Assembly (NCBI RefSeq): GCF_004801375.1
Contig: NZ_SSNZ01000013.1
Coordinates: 1-48,351 of the forward strand
Length of the DNA: 48,351 nucleotides
Reading direction: 5' to 3'
DNA from: Flavobacterium supellecticarium
Lineage (GTDB): Bacteria > Bacteroidota > Bacteroidia > Flavobacteriales > Flavobacteriaceae
Part shown: piece after piece, positions 1-8,019 of the stretch
How the letters are laid out: each line of letters begins with the position of its first letter
Position numbering within the stretch: the stretch's first letter is position 1
Notes under the pieces: model-generated
Databases searched by the model: none
What the model was told of the DNA's origin: nothing
What the model saw: the letters and a program-made list of their open reading frames with translations, nothing else
Position numbers and translations under genes: made by a program

Positions 1-650
1 AACCTTCTTCAAATTGAACGACACTAATTTTTTCCGCTAATTTGATGTTGACATCGGTAATATTTGCTTTGGCTTCAAGATCCGCAACATTTGCTTTTAC
101 AGCTAAACCGGAAGTCAACTCGTCTTTACTTGCTTTTAAATTCAAATCCGTGATATTGGCTTTGACCGCTAAATCGCTTAAATTCGCTTTTTCCGATAAA
201 CCTTCTTCAAATTCAACAGCGCTAATTTTTTCCGCTAATTTGATGTTGACATCGGTAATATTTGCTTTGGCTTCAAGATCCGCAACATTTGCTTTTACAG
301 CTAAACCGGAAGTCAACTCGTCTTTACTTGCTTTTAAATTCAAATCCGTGATATTGGCTTTTAACGCCAAATCGCTTAGACTTGCTTTTTCAGCCAAACC
401 TTCTTCAAATTGAACAGCACTAATTTTTTCCGCTAGTTTTGCGTTGACATCGGTAATATTGGCTTTGGCTTCAAGATCCGTTACATTTGCTTTGACAGCT
501 AAACCGGAAGTTAACTCGTCTTTACTCGCTTTTAAATTCAAATCCGTGATATTGGCTTTTACCGCCAAATCGCTTAAGCTCGCTTTTTCGGCCAAACCTT
601 CTTCAAATTGAACAGCACTAATTTTTTCCGCTAATTTGATGTTGACATCG
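1..650 (-). repeat. 198-bp tandem repeat inside the fibre gene
   Basis: Three full copies start at 1, 199 and 397, and a partial copy starts at 595. The period is exactly 198 bp (66 codons), so the frame is kept. Copies differ by a few bases, many silent. The array continues past the left edge. It encodes the shaft of the fibre, and copy number would set shaft length. Confidence 0.95.
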
Positions 651-1396
651 GCAATGTTGGCCTTGGTATCCAGATCGATCAGATTGGCTTTTGTAGCCAA
701 TCCGTTATTCAGATCTACAATACTGATTTTATCGGCCAATTTGATGTTCACATCAACAATATTGGCTTTTAAATCCAATCCTGCATTTACAGCGGCTGTA
801 TTTGCCTTTAAAGCGAGTGCATCTGCAACTCCGGCACTGGAAACGGCATTATTACTTCCGGCAGTTGGCGTACTATCCACATCAACTGCTTTCGGCACAC
901 GTCCCCAAACCGTACCATTGGAAATTACCCAATCACCTATTTTATAATTTTCGCCCTGTTGCGTTCCGGCTACATTTACCACCCAATATTTTCCTTTATT
1001 AGCCGATGCTACGGGTAAGGCCGGAGTATTTGTTGTTGCGTCATAAATTCCCTGATAATTAACCGACCCAACAAGTGCGTCGTTAATTTGAGAAAGTGGT
1101 ATTTTTCCGTCGACAAGATCGGCTTTATTTGGAAGACCAGCCGTTATATAATCGACCGCGTCTTTTAGTTGTTGATCAAAACCCAGAGCAGTCCATTCAA
1201 TTCCATTATGACCTTCGAATTTCCCGGTTTCCGGGTTAAAACGAATACGTCTTTTCAGCTCTACTTCCGGTAATATATGAGTCTCGGAATCCTCAGGAAC
1301 CTGCATAACAGCTGTAGCACTCACACCACCGCGAAACTCCGTAATGATTACGTCGTCTCCTGTCTTAATTGTTTTACCGTGTTCGTTGATTTTCAT
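1..1396 (-). CDS. Phage/eCIS-type tail fibre with long tandem repeats (3' end outside the window)
   Basis: Partial gene: reading is open from ATG at 1396 to the left edge (at least 465 residues). It begins MKINEHGKTIKTGDDVIITE. About 120 residues in comes a fibre-type module (G-x-Y-D-A-T-T-N-T-P ... K-G-K-Y-W-V-V ... G-D-W-V-I-S-N-G-T-x-W), of the kind seen in phage upper-baseplate and tail-fibre proteins. A heptad/hendecad-like series built on 'KANITDL' and 'LAEKIS' units follows, and becomes a perfect 66-residue repeat. Such series form trimeric coiled-coil or beta-helical shafts in phage fibres (family knowledge). The start lies one base after the stop of the upstream WHK-module gene, so the two are probably translationally coupled. 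Inferred role: receptor-binding fibre. The C-terminal tip is not visible. Confidence 0.8.
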   Translation of the reverse strand, partial: MKINEHGKTIKTGDDVIITEFRGGVSATAVMQVPEDSETHILPEVELKRRIRFNPETGKFEGHNGIEWTALGFDQQLKDAVDYITAGLPNKADLVDGKIPLSQINDALVGSVNYQGIYDATTNTPALPVASANKGKYWVVNVAGTQQGENYKIGDWVISNGTVWGRVPKAVDVDSTPTAGSNNAVSSAGVADALALKANTAAVNAGLDLKANIVDVNIKLADKISIVDLNNGLATKANLIDLDTKANIADVNIKLAEKISAVQFEEGLAEKASLSDLAVKANITDLNLKASKDELTSGLAVKANVTDLEAKANITDVNAKLAEKISAVQFEEGLAEKASLSDLALKANITDLNLKASKDELTSGLAVKANVADLEAKANITDVNIKLAEKISAVEFEEGLSEKANLSDLAVKANITDLNLKASKDELTSGLAVKANVADLEAKANITDVNIKLAEKISVVQFEEG

Positions 1397-1397
1397 A

Positions 1398-1829
1398 TTA
1401 TCGTTTTGTATAAAGTATTATATATTGTGTGTTTGCTCTAAAATCCCAATTCGATAAAGTCCCGGTTATCGGGTCCAGTTGAATCACATCCATATCGATT
1501 TGTCCCATATACATGACGGCATTCAGCGTGGTATTTTTAAGTGCCTCAACCTGTAATTCAGACGTATCTGCGGTTGGAAAAACCGGTAAAAACCGATACG
1601 GAGTCGCAACCTTAGCAAATAGATCGGCATGAGCATTCGTATCCGTCATATGAGCGCCGATAGCTGCTTTGTCTGCTTTATTATCAAGATCGGTTCTAAG
1701 ATTCTGAATTTGAGCTTGTGGAATAACATCGTCTTTATGCCAATAGCTTTCCATCCATTCCCAAAACTGAGATTGTGTTGGAAACAACCCTGTTTTAAAC
1801 CAATTTTTTAAAATATTCTTATTTGCCAT
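1398..1829 (-). CDS. Short fibre-associated protein with WHK module
   Basis: 143 residues. The N-terminus reads W-F-K-T-G-x-x-P-T-Q-S-Q-F ... S-Y-W-H-K-D-D-V-I-P followed by 'IQNLRTDLDNKADKAAIGAH', then a different C-terminal part rich in beta-type sequence ending in a Tyr-Ile-Ile-Leu stretch. The N-terminal module recurs in four other intact genes and one pseudogene of this window, always next to fibre genes, so it may anchor or chaperone fibres (inference). I recognise no named family. A 'AAAGGAGAATT' leader just before the ATG is one of the few Shine-Dalgarno-like sites here. It is followed after one base by the long repeat fibre. Confidence 0.8.
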   Translation of the reverse strand: MANKNILKNWFKTGLFPTQSQFWEWMESYWHKDDVIPQAQIQNLRTDLDNKADKAAIGAHMTDTNAHADLFAKVATPYRFLPVFPTADTSELQVEALKNTTLNAVMYMGQIDMDVIQLDPITGTLSNWDFRANTQYIILYTKR

Positions 1830-1893
1830 AATTCTCCTTTAAATTCAATAAATAGTACTATTTTTAAGGGTTTGACCTCCATTCGTTTTAGTA

Positions 1894-1995
1894 CCGGATT
1901 TCGTTATCCGACCTGAATGTCTGCACACAGACCGACAGTTGTTTTTTCAAACCCTATTGTTTGTGTCAAAATACCGGACGGCTTTCGATATCCGG
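1894..1995 (-). other. Two similar small hairpins in the leader of the 1829 gene
   Basis: In the 183-bp gap, CGGAT/ATCCG arms (1895-1899, 1906-1910) and CCGGA/TCCGG arms (1974-1978, 1991-1995) form two look-alike hairpins, both with CGAAA in the loop on the minus strand. There is no U-tract, so they are more likely leader structure than a terminator. No gene is supported in this gap. Confidence 0.35.
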
Positions 1996-2012
1996 CTTCG
2001 ACAGCTACCTAT

Positions 2013-2234
2013 CTACACCATTGGTGCCGATTCGTTATTCGTTTGTTTTGCCGGTGGTTCCTGTAATCGTAATTTAAGTGCTCCGCAAACGGCCACAAAG
2101 ATTCTTAAGACAGAACCCACCCATTCCGGTGCATTGATCTGTTTTAAAAACACAGGCATGATATCTGTTGTCTGATCGATTACAGCCAAAATGATTACTA
2201 CCGTGAACAAAGTCCAGCTTTTCAATTTTCCCAT
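2013..2234 (-). CDS. Small two-segment membrane protein in the fibre cassette
   Basis: 73 residues. Two hydrophobic stretches (about residues 7-28 and 38-56) and a hydrophilic tail suggest two membrane segments with a short loop. The leader (AATACAACAAATTATG) matches the A-rich start regions of the certain structural genes, which favours a real gene. Size and topology fit a holin-like or accessory phage membrane protein, but a better holin candidate lies at 13027-13401 and no family is recognised. It lies between the decayed WHK gene and the 1398-1829 gene. Confidence 0.6.
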   Translation of the reverse strand: MGKLKSWTLFTVVIILAVIDQTTDIMPVFLKQINAPEWVGSVLRIFVAVCGALKLRLQEPPAKQTNNESAPMV

Positions 2235-2246
2235 AATTTGTTGTAT

Positions 2247-2624
2247 TTATTTGGTTATTATTCTAATCCCATCTTCCTCCCGAAATAAAAGGTATTCGTA
2301 TCCAGTTATTCGTACTCCTGTGGCAGTTAAACAGGAACGTTTTATCGTGTTCCGCTTTTTATCCGTATCAGCAGTGATGTCGAAACGGATGTATCGCGTT
2401 TGTTTTTCCGTATCTCAATCCCGGTACATTTGTATCTTCGATGCCAAATCAGCTTCCACTACTTTTTTGACTTTACTGTTTAGGTTGGTTATACAATTTT
2501 GTCCATGGGAATGCAGCATTATTTCGTCTTTATTTCAAAACGAATCCCATTTTGTTCAGAACTGTATTTGTATTGATTTAAACCCGTTCTCTCCCGGTGT
2601 TAAACCTGATTTATTCTGTAATTC
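2247..2624 (-). pseudogene. Decayed WHK-module gene
   Basis: The minus strand keeps the signature S-I-Q-I-Q-F-(TGA)-T-K-W-D-S-F-(TGA)-N-K-D-E-I, which aligns with S-Q-I-Q-F-W-L-A-W-D-S-F-W-H-K-E-A-A-I of the gene at 4735-6069. Both TGA codons (2556-2558, 2535-2537) stand where the paralogue has Trp. The following I-P-M-D-K-I is in another frame, after which the first frame resumes (N-L-N-S-K-V ... V-V-E-A-D-L-A-S-K-I). A third TGA is at 2415-2417, and the frame then runs to TAA at 2247. Two frameshifts and three stops make this a pseudogene. The end away from the start codon is better preserved. Confidence 0.75.
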
Positions 2625-2677
2625 ATGCTATAAAACTTTCGTATTATTTCGGAATAATGCCTTTATGAACTATCGTT

Positions 2678-4117
2678 TTATCCGACAATAGTCCACCCTT
2701 TGTTTGTAGCAATCGCTCTTTCGTCGACCGTTAGTAATTGTGATCCCCAGTTATTTGTAATCGTAATTGTTTTAGACACGACTCCGGAGGCTAAATTTTT
2801 GAATATCTCGACCAGTGCTGGTTGTGAGAATTTACAGGACGAATAATCGATTTTATTTTTAGTCCCGAAAAAGGCTGCTTTCCGCAGGGAACCACAATTG
2901 GCAAACATGTCGCTAAAACCAACGCCTTCCGAGGTATTCAATAAAGGAACCGTTTCCAGAACACTGCACGAATGAAACATCGCCCGAAACTCGACTCCCT
3001 TTCTTGTATCCAACAAAGGGATGGTTCGCAATAGCGTACAGGATGAAAACATTCCGATAAATTCAATTCCATTTTCGGTATTTAATAACGGTATGGTTTT
3101 TAATGCCTTACATTCTAAAAACATACTGGTAAATTCTGTTCCGCTGGACGTATCCAATACCGGAACCGTTTGTAAAGCCGTACATCCTAAAAACATGCCG
3201 TTAAAACTTCTTCCCTTTGCGGTGTCGAACAGCGGAATGGTTTGCAATGCCATACATGAAGCAAACATGCTGCTAAAACTTATTCCGTTTGAAGTATCCA
3301 GTAAGGGTACTTTTTTCAGGGCAATACAGGATTGAAACATATATCCGAAATCCATTCCTTTAGATGTGTCGAATACAGGCACTTTCTCCAGTGCCGAACA
3401 AGATGCGAACATGTAACCAAAATCGGTTGCACTTGACGTATCGTTTATCACAACCGACTGTAACAGATTGCAGGCAGAGAAACACCGGCGAAAACTGGTA
3501 ATCGCATTGCGACCGATAAAGCAAAATGCTTCCAGGTAGCCATGATAAAGCGTTGATCCACCAATAGTAAGACTGGTCATGTTTTCACCACTCATTCGAA
3601 TATCCATCCATCCGGTACTATAATACGTAAGGGAAGGTTGTCGGTGTCTTCGCTGTAAATTAATACTTGTCAGCGCCTGGCCAGATTGGGGCGTAACGGT
3701 AACTATAGCCTGTCGGAAACCGCCAGACGTATCGGCTCCTTTAAAGGAATCGAACGCATAAACATGGGACGCCAATGCACCGGATGTGAAATTTTCGATA
3801 TTTCCATCACCCCAATCCACTGTATAGTCGGCCGTAGCGGAAAGCGCTATAAAATTGCTATCTTCCAATATGGCATGCAATCCTACAAACTTCTGTTCGC
3901 CTTCCACTACCCGGTGTTCTATTGGCAACCAATCTTTAGGACGTACCCAATCCGGTGGATCCGTTTCCCCTCCATCGGTGGTTATTTCACGGATCTTCCC
4001 GGCATAATCCCGAAAGGTCGTTTCCTCAGAAACCGTCACGCCTTTCGAAATAATGGCATCCCGTATTTCATTTTTTGTTTGCCCCAGATGTATTAATTTA
4101 TCTGCGATTGTTCCCAT
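2678..4117 (-). CDS. BspA-type leucine-rich-repeat fibre protein (8 repeats)
   Basis: 479 residues. Residues 1-45 (M-G-T-I-A-D-K-L ... F-R-D-Y-A-G-K-I) match an N-terminal motif common in phage tail fibres. A 'YTVDWGDG' segment of PKD-like character follows at about 108-115. Eight 24-residue units of the BspA/DUF285 type come next (F-x-x-M-F-x-x-C-x-x-L-x-x-x-P-x-x-D-T-x-x-G). A conserved C-terminal block ends N-N-W-G ... K-G-W-T-I-V-G. DUF285 repeats mediate surface binding in other bacteria (family knowledge). It follows the 4122-4481 WHK gene by four bases, and the pair looks like a duplicate of 8020-9384/9384-9737. Inferred: receptor-binding fibre of the injection particle. Confidence 0.85.
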   Translation of the reverse strand: MGTIADKLIHLGQTKNEIRDAIISKGVTVSEETTFRDYAGKIREITTDGGETDPPDWVRPKDWLPIEHRVVEGEQKFVGLHAILEDSNFIALSATADYTVDWGDGNIENFTSGALASHVYAFDSFKGADTSGGFRQAIVTVTPQSGQALTSINLQRRHRQPSLTYYSTGWMDIRMSGENMTSLTIGGSTLYHGYLEAFCFIGRNAITSFRRCFSACNLLQSVVINDTSSATDFGYMFASCSALEKVPVFDTSKGMDFGYMFQSCIALKKVPLLDTSNGISFSSMFASCMALQTIPLFDTAKGRSFNGMFLGCTALQTVPVLDTSSGTEFTSMFLECKALKTIPLLNTENGIEFIGMFSSCTLLRTIPLLDTRKGVEFRAMFHSCSVLETVPLLNTSEGVGFSDMFANCGSLRKAAFFGTKNKIDYSSCKFSQPALVEIFKNLASGVVSKTITITNNWGSQLLTVDERAIATNKGWTIVG

Positions 4118-4121
4118 TCTT

Positions 4122-4481
4122 TTATATTATTTGTCCATTAATGGCATCCAGCGCATTTGTTATCGCTCCGATAGCGCCATTCACCGCATCGACGGTAGGA
4201 AATTTTGTTCCGGTAGTGTCCGGAGCCAGACTGTTTTGTTTGTTTCCGTTATTTTCTCTGGATACCACCAAAGCAACATGTGCCTGTGCATCGGTGAGAT
4301 GCTCCGCAAATTGCGTTCTCGTCACCATTTGATCCAGTTCCAGGTTAAAACCCTCGATTTTATTCGCCGGAATGGTTTCCTCCTTATGCCAGAACGACCG
4401 GAATGTTGCGTCAAATTGTGATTGTGTTGGTTTTTTACCTTGTAAAAACCATTGCAATATTTGATCAAGTGGTGTTGCCAT
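4122..4481 (-). CDS. Short WHK-module protein paired with a BspA fibre
   Basis: 119 residues: M-A-T-P-L-D-Q-I-L-Q-W-F-L-Q-G-K-K-P-T-Q-S-Q-F ... S-F-W-H-K-E-E-T-I-P-A-N-K-I, then an amphipathic helical part with 'HLTDAQAH' and a C-terminal 'TVDAVNGAIGAI' helix. It is a close paralogue of 9384-9737, and both lie immediately upstream of a BspA fibre. The tight spacing and small size fit a fibre adaptor or assembly chaperone (inference). No named family is recognised. Confidence 0.8.
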   Translation of the reverse strand: MATPLDQILQWFLQGKKPTQSQFDATFRSFWHKEETIPANKIEGFNLELDQMVTRTQFAEHLTDAQAHVALVVSRENNGNKQNSLAPDTTGTKFPTVDAVNGAIGAITNALDAINGQII

Positions 4482-4734
4482 ATTTTGTTATGTATTTAAA
4501 TTACTACCCTACCCACATTTATTATAGCAAGAGACCGTCCGCTTCCTGTTATGGATGCCGAATTCGTCCTCTATCTGAAGATGGTCTGATTATCTTAGAC
4601 TTTATGGTAAGTGTCGGGGCTTTTGTTACACTATTTATTATTATCTCAAACCTTCTGATGCTGCATTTTGACCCGATATTAAAGTGTCTTTAACTCGCGG
4701 CCAGATATGATTCTATGTAGTAGCGTTTGTCTTT
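4482..4734 (-). pseudogene. Possible decayed coding remnant between fibre cassettes
   Basis: The 253-bp gap has no intact gene. In frame with, and just past, the stop of the 4735-6069 gene the minus strand reads K-D-K-R-Y-Y-I-E-S-Y-L-A-A-S, a stop, then a protein-like run (S-V-T-K-A-P-T-L-T-I-K-S-K-I-I-R-P) to a stop near 4548. Another frame then gives A-S-I-T-G-S-G-R-S-L-A-I-I. This may be debris of a recombined fibre end, but chance open frames cannot be excluded. Confidence 0.3.
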
Positions 4735-6069
4735 TTAATAAATTCTGAAATAGAATCTGTTTTCTTTGTCACTTCCAATAATTTCCGCCCATCCGCTTGC
4801 CGGGATTGTTACCGAAGTATTCGATAGGCCCGCGATCCAAAGTGTGGTTGCTCCAGCCCGGTTGATGGTTATGGTGTTTCCGGTGTTATTGATGATGGTA
4901 TACCGGTAACTGGCAGCATTTTCTACCGGAATGCTCCAGATTGCATTCACGGTGCCGTTATATACCAAAGTGGTATGCAACGCTCTATTGTCGCCCCCAC
5001 TAGTATCCAAAGGTGTAATTAATGTTCGTAATTGCGAATCGGTTAATCGGGATGCCGTAGTCGCAATCGTTCGATGTCCTAAGTCCGGCAATTCGGATTT
5101 AACGGGTACATGACCGCTTTTTTTCGGTAGCACAACGTCTACCCGGTCTACATTGCCCTGTGCTACATTAGGTGCAACCGATACCGCATATTTTGCCACC
5201 GGATTATTGAAATGCGATTCAAAACGTATTCCATCCAGTTTATAGGAAGCATAGCGGTCGTTGTCCGATCTGTTGTTTGCCGTATAGCCCATTACCACGC
5301 CTTCACCGTTAATCGCGTTTCTATTACGATTATCGTTTGTTCTAAATTCGATCGTGTTTTGTATCGTATTATCGCTTGCTGTAAGTACGGCATCGATAGT
5401 TGGCACTACAGGTGCTACTGCTTTTAAGGTTCCGTTGGGTTGTACCTGAACGACATTATCATATAGGAATTTTCCTTTCTGATCGGTATCCGCCGGCAGG
5501 TTTAACCGAACCGAACTGGGTGTGCTTTTATTTATAATGGCTCCGTCTAAATAAATATCGGTATAATTTGTCAGGGCCGGCATCGTCCACATAGGGCCAT
5601 AACCGGTTAGCGCATTAAAACGTTCATTTTTTGTAAAAACATAGTTTTTCGAAACACCGTCGACCGATAGTCGTACGGGAATCATTTCGTTTTGTATGTT
5701 GATATCAAAGCTGTCTGGAGCTATGGTAAAAAAGAACAATCTGTTAAACTCGGGATATTCCGAAAAAAGATTTTCTTTTTCAAAATACATGTTAGCGTTG
5801 TCCGGATCACCAAAATCTGAGAACCATTCAAAATCCGACGTTATCGTTCCTTTTATAGCCAGATTGCCTTCTATAATTTGCTTTCCTGTAAAGGTATTTC
5901 CGCCGTTTAGACTTGCTTTATGTGCCAGATCGGTTTCGAGATCCTGGATATTCGCCTGTGGAATAGCCGCTTCTTTATGCCAAAACGAGTCCCATGCCAA
6001 CCAAAATTGTATTTGCGATGGTTTTGTACTGGTTTTAAACCAGCTACTGATTTCTGCTAAACTTGTCAT
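4735..6069 (-). CDS. Fibre protein with N-terminal WHK module and beta-rich C-terminus
   Basis: 444 residues from ATG 6069. An upstream in-frame ATG at 6105 would overlap the preceding gene, while 6069 starts 18 bases after its stop at 6087 and has an A-rich leader. Residues 1-60 hold the module W-F-K-T-S-T-K-P-S-Q-I-Q-F-W-L-A-W-D-S-F-W-H-K ... D-L-A-H-K-A. The middle is a fibre-like beta region with repeated 'NRN' and polar turns, and the C-terminus (A-S-G-W-A-E-I-I-G-S ... F-Y-F-R-I-Y) looks like a compact tip. No catalytic motif is seen. Inferred: a tail fibre that combines adaptor and shaft in one chain, unlike the split adaptor plus BspA pairs around it. Confidence 0.75.
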   Translation of the reverse strand: MTSLAEISSWFKTSTKPSQIQFWLAWDSFWHKEAAIPQANIQDLETDLAHKASLNGGNTFTGKQIIEGNLAIKGTITSDFEWFSDFGDPDNANMYFEKENLFSEYPEFNRLFFFTIAPDSFDINIQNEMIPVRLSVDGVSKNYVFTKNERFNALTGYGPMWTMPALTNYTDIYLDGAIINKSTPSSVRLNLPADTDQKGKFLYDNVVQVQPNGTLKAVAPVVPTIDAVLTASDNTIQNTIEFRTNDNRNRNAINGEGVVMGYTANNRSDNDRYASYKLDGIRFESHFNNPVAKYAVSVAPNVAQGNVDRVDVVLPKKSGHVPVKSELPDLGHRTIATTASRLTDSQLRTLITPLDTSGGDNRALHTTLVYNGTVNAIWSIPVENAASYRYTIINNTGNTITINRAGATTLWIAGLSNTSVTIPASGWAEIIGSDKENRFYFRIY

Positions 6070-6086
6070 ATTAAAATCTTGTTTTT

Positions 6087-7742
6087 TTATTCCACGATAA
6101 TCCATCCTTTTTTAATCGCAACATCCCGATCTTCCGGTGCCAGAAAAGGAACACCCCAGTTATTTGAAATTCTAATTGTTGGACGATCTTCCCCTGGTCC
6201 CAAATGCTTAAAAATATCTGCCAGAGCATTTCTCGAAAGCTTACAGTTACTATAATCAATTGATTTTCTGATTTCTGCCAATGAGGCTTTACTTAAGTTT
6301 CCACAATTGCCAAACATGCCGATAAAACTCGTTCCTTTTTCCGTTTTCAAAGCCGGAATCGACTCTAATGCATTGCATTCCACAAACATTACACTAAAAT
6401 CAACGCCACTTGAAGTATCCAGGTAAGGAATGGTTTGCAACCTCAGGCATCTGTTAAACATATTGGAAAAAATATTCCCATTAGATGTATTCAGAGGCGG
6501 AATTGTTTTCAGGGAACTACAGTTCATAAACATGGCATAAAAATTAGTTCCGCTTGACGTGTCGACTAATGGGATACTTTCCAGTAAAACACAGTTGGCA
6601 AACATGGCGTAAAAATTTTCACCTTTGGACATATCCAATACTGGAACATTTTCCAACCTGTAACAGGATGCAAGCATGTATTCGAAATTCGTTCCATTTG
6701 CCAGGTTTAACAACGGTATGCTTTTAAGACCGATACACGTTCCAAACATATAGCCAAAGTCCGTTCCATTTGCCGTGTTTAATAACGGTACACTTTTAAG
6801 ACTGACACATGACATAAACATGTTGGAAAAAGTTACGCCTTCGGACGTATCGAACTGCGGAACGGTTACCAGAGAAAAGCAATTCTGGAACATATAACTA
6901 AAATCGCGTCCCTTTGCAGTCTCTAATAACCCAACCGCCTGTAAGTCATAACAACTAGCAAACATGCTGTTAAAATCAACGCCACTTGTCGTATCAAATG
7001 ACGGGACATTTTTTAAAGTCAAACACTCCTGAAACATCTGACTAAATTTTTCTCCTTTGGCTGTACTTTCCGACAATGAAACCGATTGCAAAGCGGTACA
7101 TCCCGCAAAAAACTTGGTAAAATCGGTTATGGAACTGTGCCCTAAAAAACAAAAATATTCCAGATATCGGTGTGATACAGCGCCTCCGCTAATCCTAAAA
7201 TCGGAAATAGTTTCACCGCTCACCCGGATATCCAGCCATCCGGAACTATACGAACCCGTACCGGCATTAGGATGTCGTTCCCGTAAACTGATGCTTGTTA
7301 GTACGTGTTCTTTCTGAGGCGTCACAGTGACTATCGCCTGGCGATAACCCAGGGATCTCTCTGTTTTTTTGAAATCTTCATACGAATAGAAGTGTGAAGC
7401 CAACGATCCTGAGCTAAAATTTTCGATCTTTCCATCCCCCCAGTCAACCGTATAATCGCCGGTAGCCGCAAGTGTAATAAAATTACTATCTTCAAATATC
7501 GCGTGTAGTCCTACGAACTTTTGTTCGCCTTCTTCCACTCTGTTTTCAATGCGCAACCAATCGTCCGGGCGCTTCCATTCGACCGGATCTTCATTACCAT
7601 CAACAGAGATCTCACGGATTTTTCCGGCATATTCTCTAAAGGCCATTTTGTCTGGAATCGTTACTCCTTTTGCGATAATCGCATCCCGAATTTCAGCTTT
7701 CGTTTGTCCTAAATAGGTTAGTTTGTCTGCAATTGTTCCCAT
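6087..7742 (-). CDS. BspA-type leucine-rich-repeat fibre protein (11 repeats)
   Basis: 551 residues, with the same plan as 2678-4117: N-terminal fibre motif (M-G-T-I-A-D-K-L-T-Y-L-G-Q-T-K), 'YTVDWGDG' turn, then eleven 24-residue F-x-x-M-F-x-x-C units, and a C-terminal block ending K-G-W-I-I-V-E. It is 72 residues longer than its 479-residue paralogue, exactly three repeat units. No WHK gene stands directly before it. The gene upstream is the interrupted 7839-8006 reading frame. Inferred: exchangeable receptor-binding fibre. Confidence 0.85.
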   Translation of the reverse strand: MGTIADKLTYLGQTKAEIRDAIIAKGVTIPDKMAFREYAGKIREISVDGNEDPVEWKRPDDWLRIENRVEEGEQKFVGLHAIFEDSNFITLAATGDYTVDWGDGKIENFSSGSLASHFYSYEDFKKTERSLGYRQAIVTVTPQKEHVLTSISLRERHPNAGTGSYSSGWLDIRVSGETISDFRISGGAVSHRYLEYFCFLGHSSITDFTKFFAGCTALQSVSLSESTAKGEKFSQMFQECLTLKNVPSFDTTSGVDFNSMFASCYDLQAVGLLETAKGRDFSYMFQNCFSLVTVPQFDTSEGVTFSNMFMSCVSLKSVPLLNTANGTDFGYMFGTCIGLKSIPLLNLANGTNFEYMLASCYRLENVPVLDMSKGENFYAMFANCVLLESIPLVDTSSGTNFYAMFMNCSSLKTIPPLNTSNGNIFSNMFNRCLRLQTIPYLDTSSGVDFSVMFVECNALESIPALKTEKGTSFIGMFGNCGNLSKASLAEIRKSIDYSNCKLSRNALADIFKHLGPGEDRPTIRISNNWGVPFLAPEDRDVAIKKGWIIVE

Positions 7743-7838
7743 TATACTACTTGTTGTTTATTAGTGGTTGCTGATTCGTCCATTTTTAGCGGTAACCGAT
7801 ATAATGCTGCTCGATACGGATACGATATCGAAAACAAT

Positions 7839-8006
7839 CTACGATTCCGTGATAATCTCTTGCACCTGTTGCTCTCTTTCGATCCAATCGCTTAAATCGG
7901 TACCGACAGGCGCTGTAACTCTGTTTGCGGTTTGTTCTCCGTTATATAATTCCCTACCTTCTTCGGCAATTATTTCAATAAAAAATTCGGTTGTATTTGT
8001 TATCAT
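7839..8006 (-). CDS. Small acidic protein, possibly cut short by an in-frame TAG
   Basis: 55 residues beginning M-I-T-N-T-T-E-F-F-I-E-I-I-A-E-E, with an A-rich leader (AAATAAAATTATG) like that of neighbouring genes. It ends at TAG 7839-7841, but the same frame continues with protein-like sequence (I-V-F-D-I-V-S-V-S-S-S-I-I-S-V-T-A-K-N-G) to TAA 7761-7763. An 81-codon gene may therefore have acquired a nonsense mutation. No family is recognised. It lies between two BspA fibre genes. Confidence 0.5.
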   Translation of the reverse strand: MITNTTEFFIEIIAEEGRELYNGEQTANRVTAPVGTDLSDWIEREQQVQEIITES

Positions 8007-8019
8007 AATTTTATTTGTT

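Noticed and set aside
42..947. Plus-strand frames opposite the repeat fibre
   Set aside because: They are shadows of the 198-bp repeat; the minus strand gives the typical fibre sequence in one continuous frame.
2415..2558. Recoding of TGA as Trp
   Set aside because: The frame also contains two compensating frameshifts, and all intact genes of the window use TGG for Trp and can end in TGA, so decay is the simpler explanation.
2191..2691. Plus-strand frame of 166 codons
   Set aside because: It is antisense to the decayed WHK gene and reads as random hydrophobic/Cys-rich sequence.
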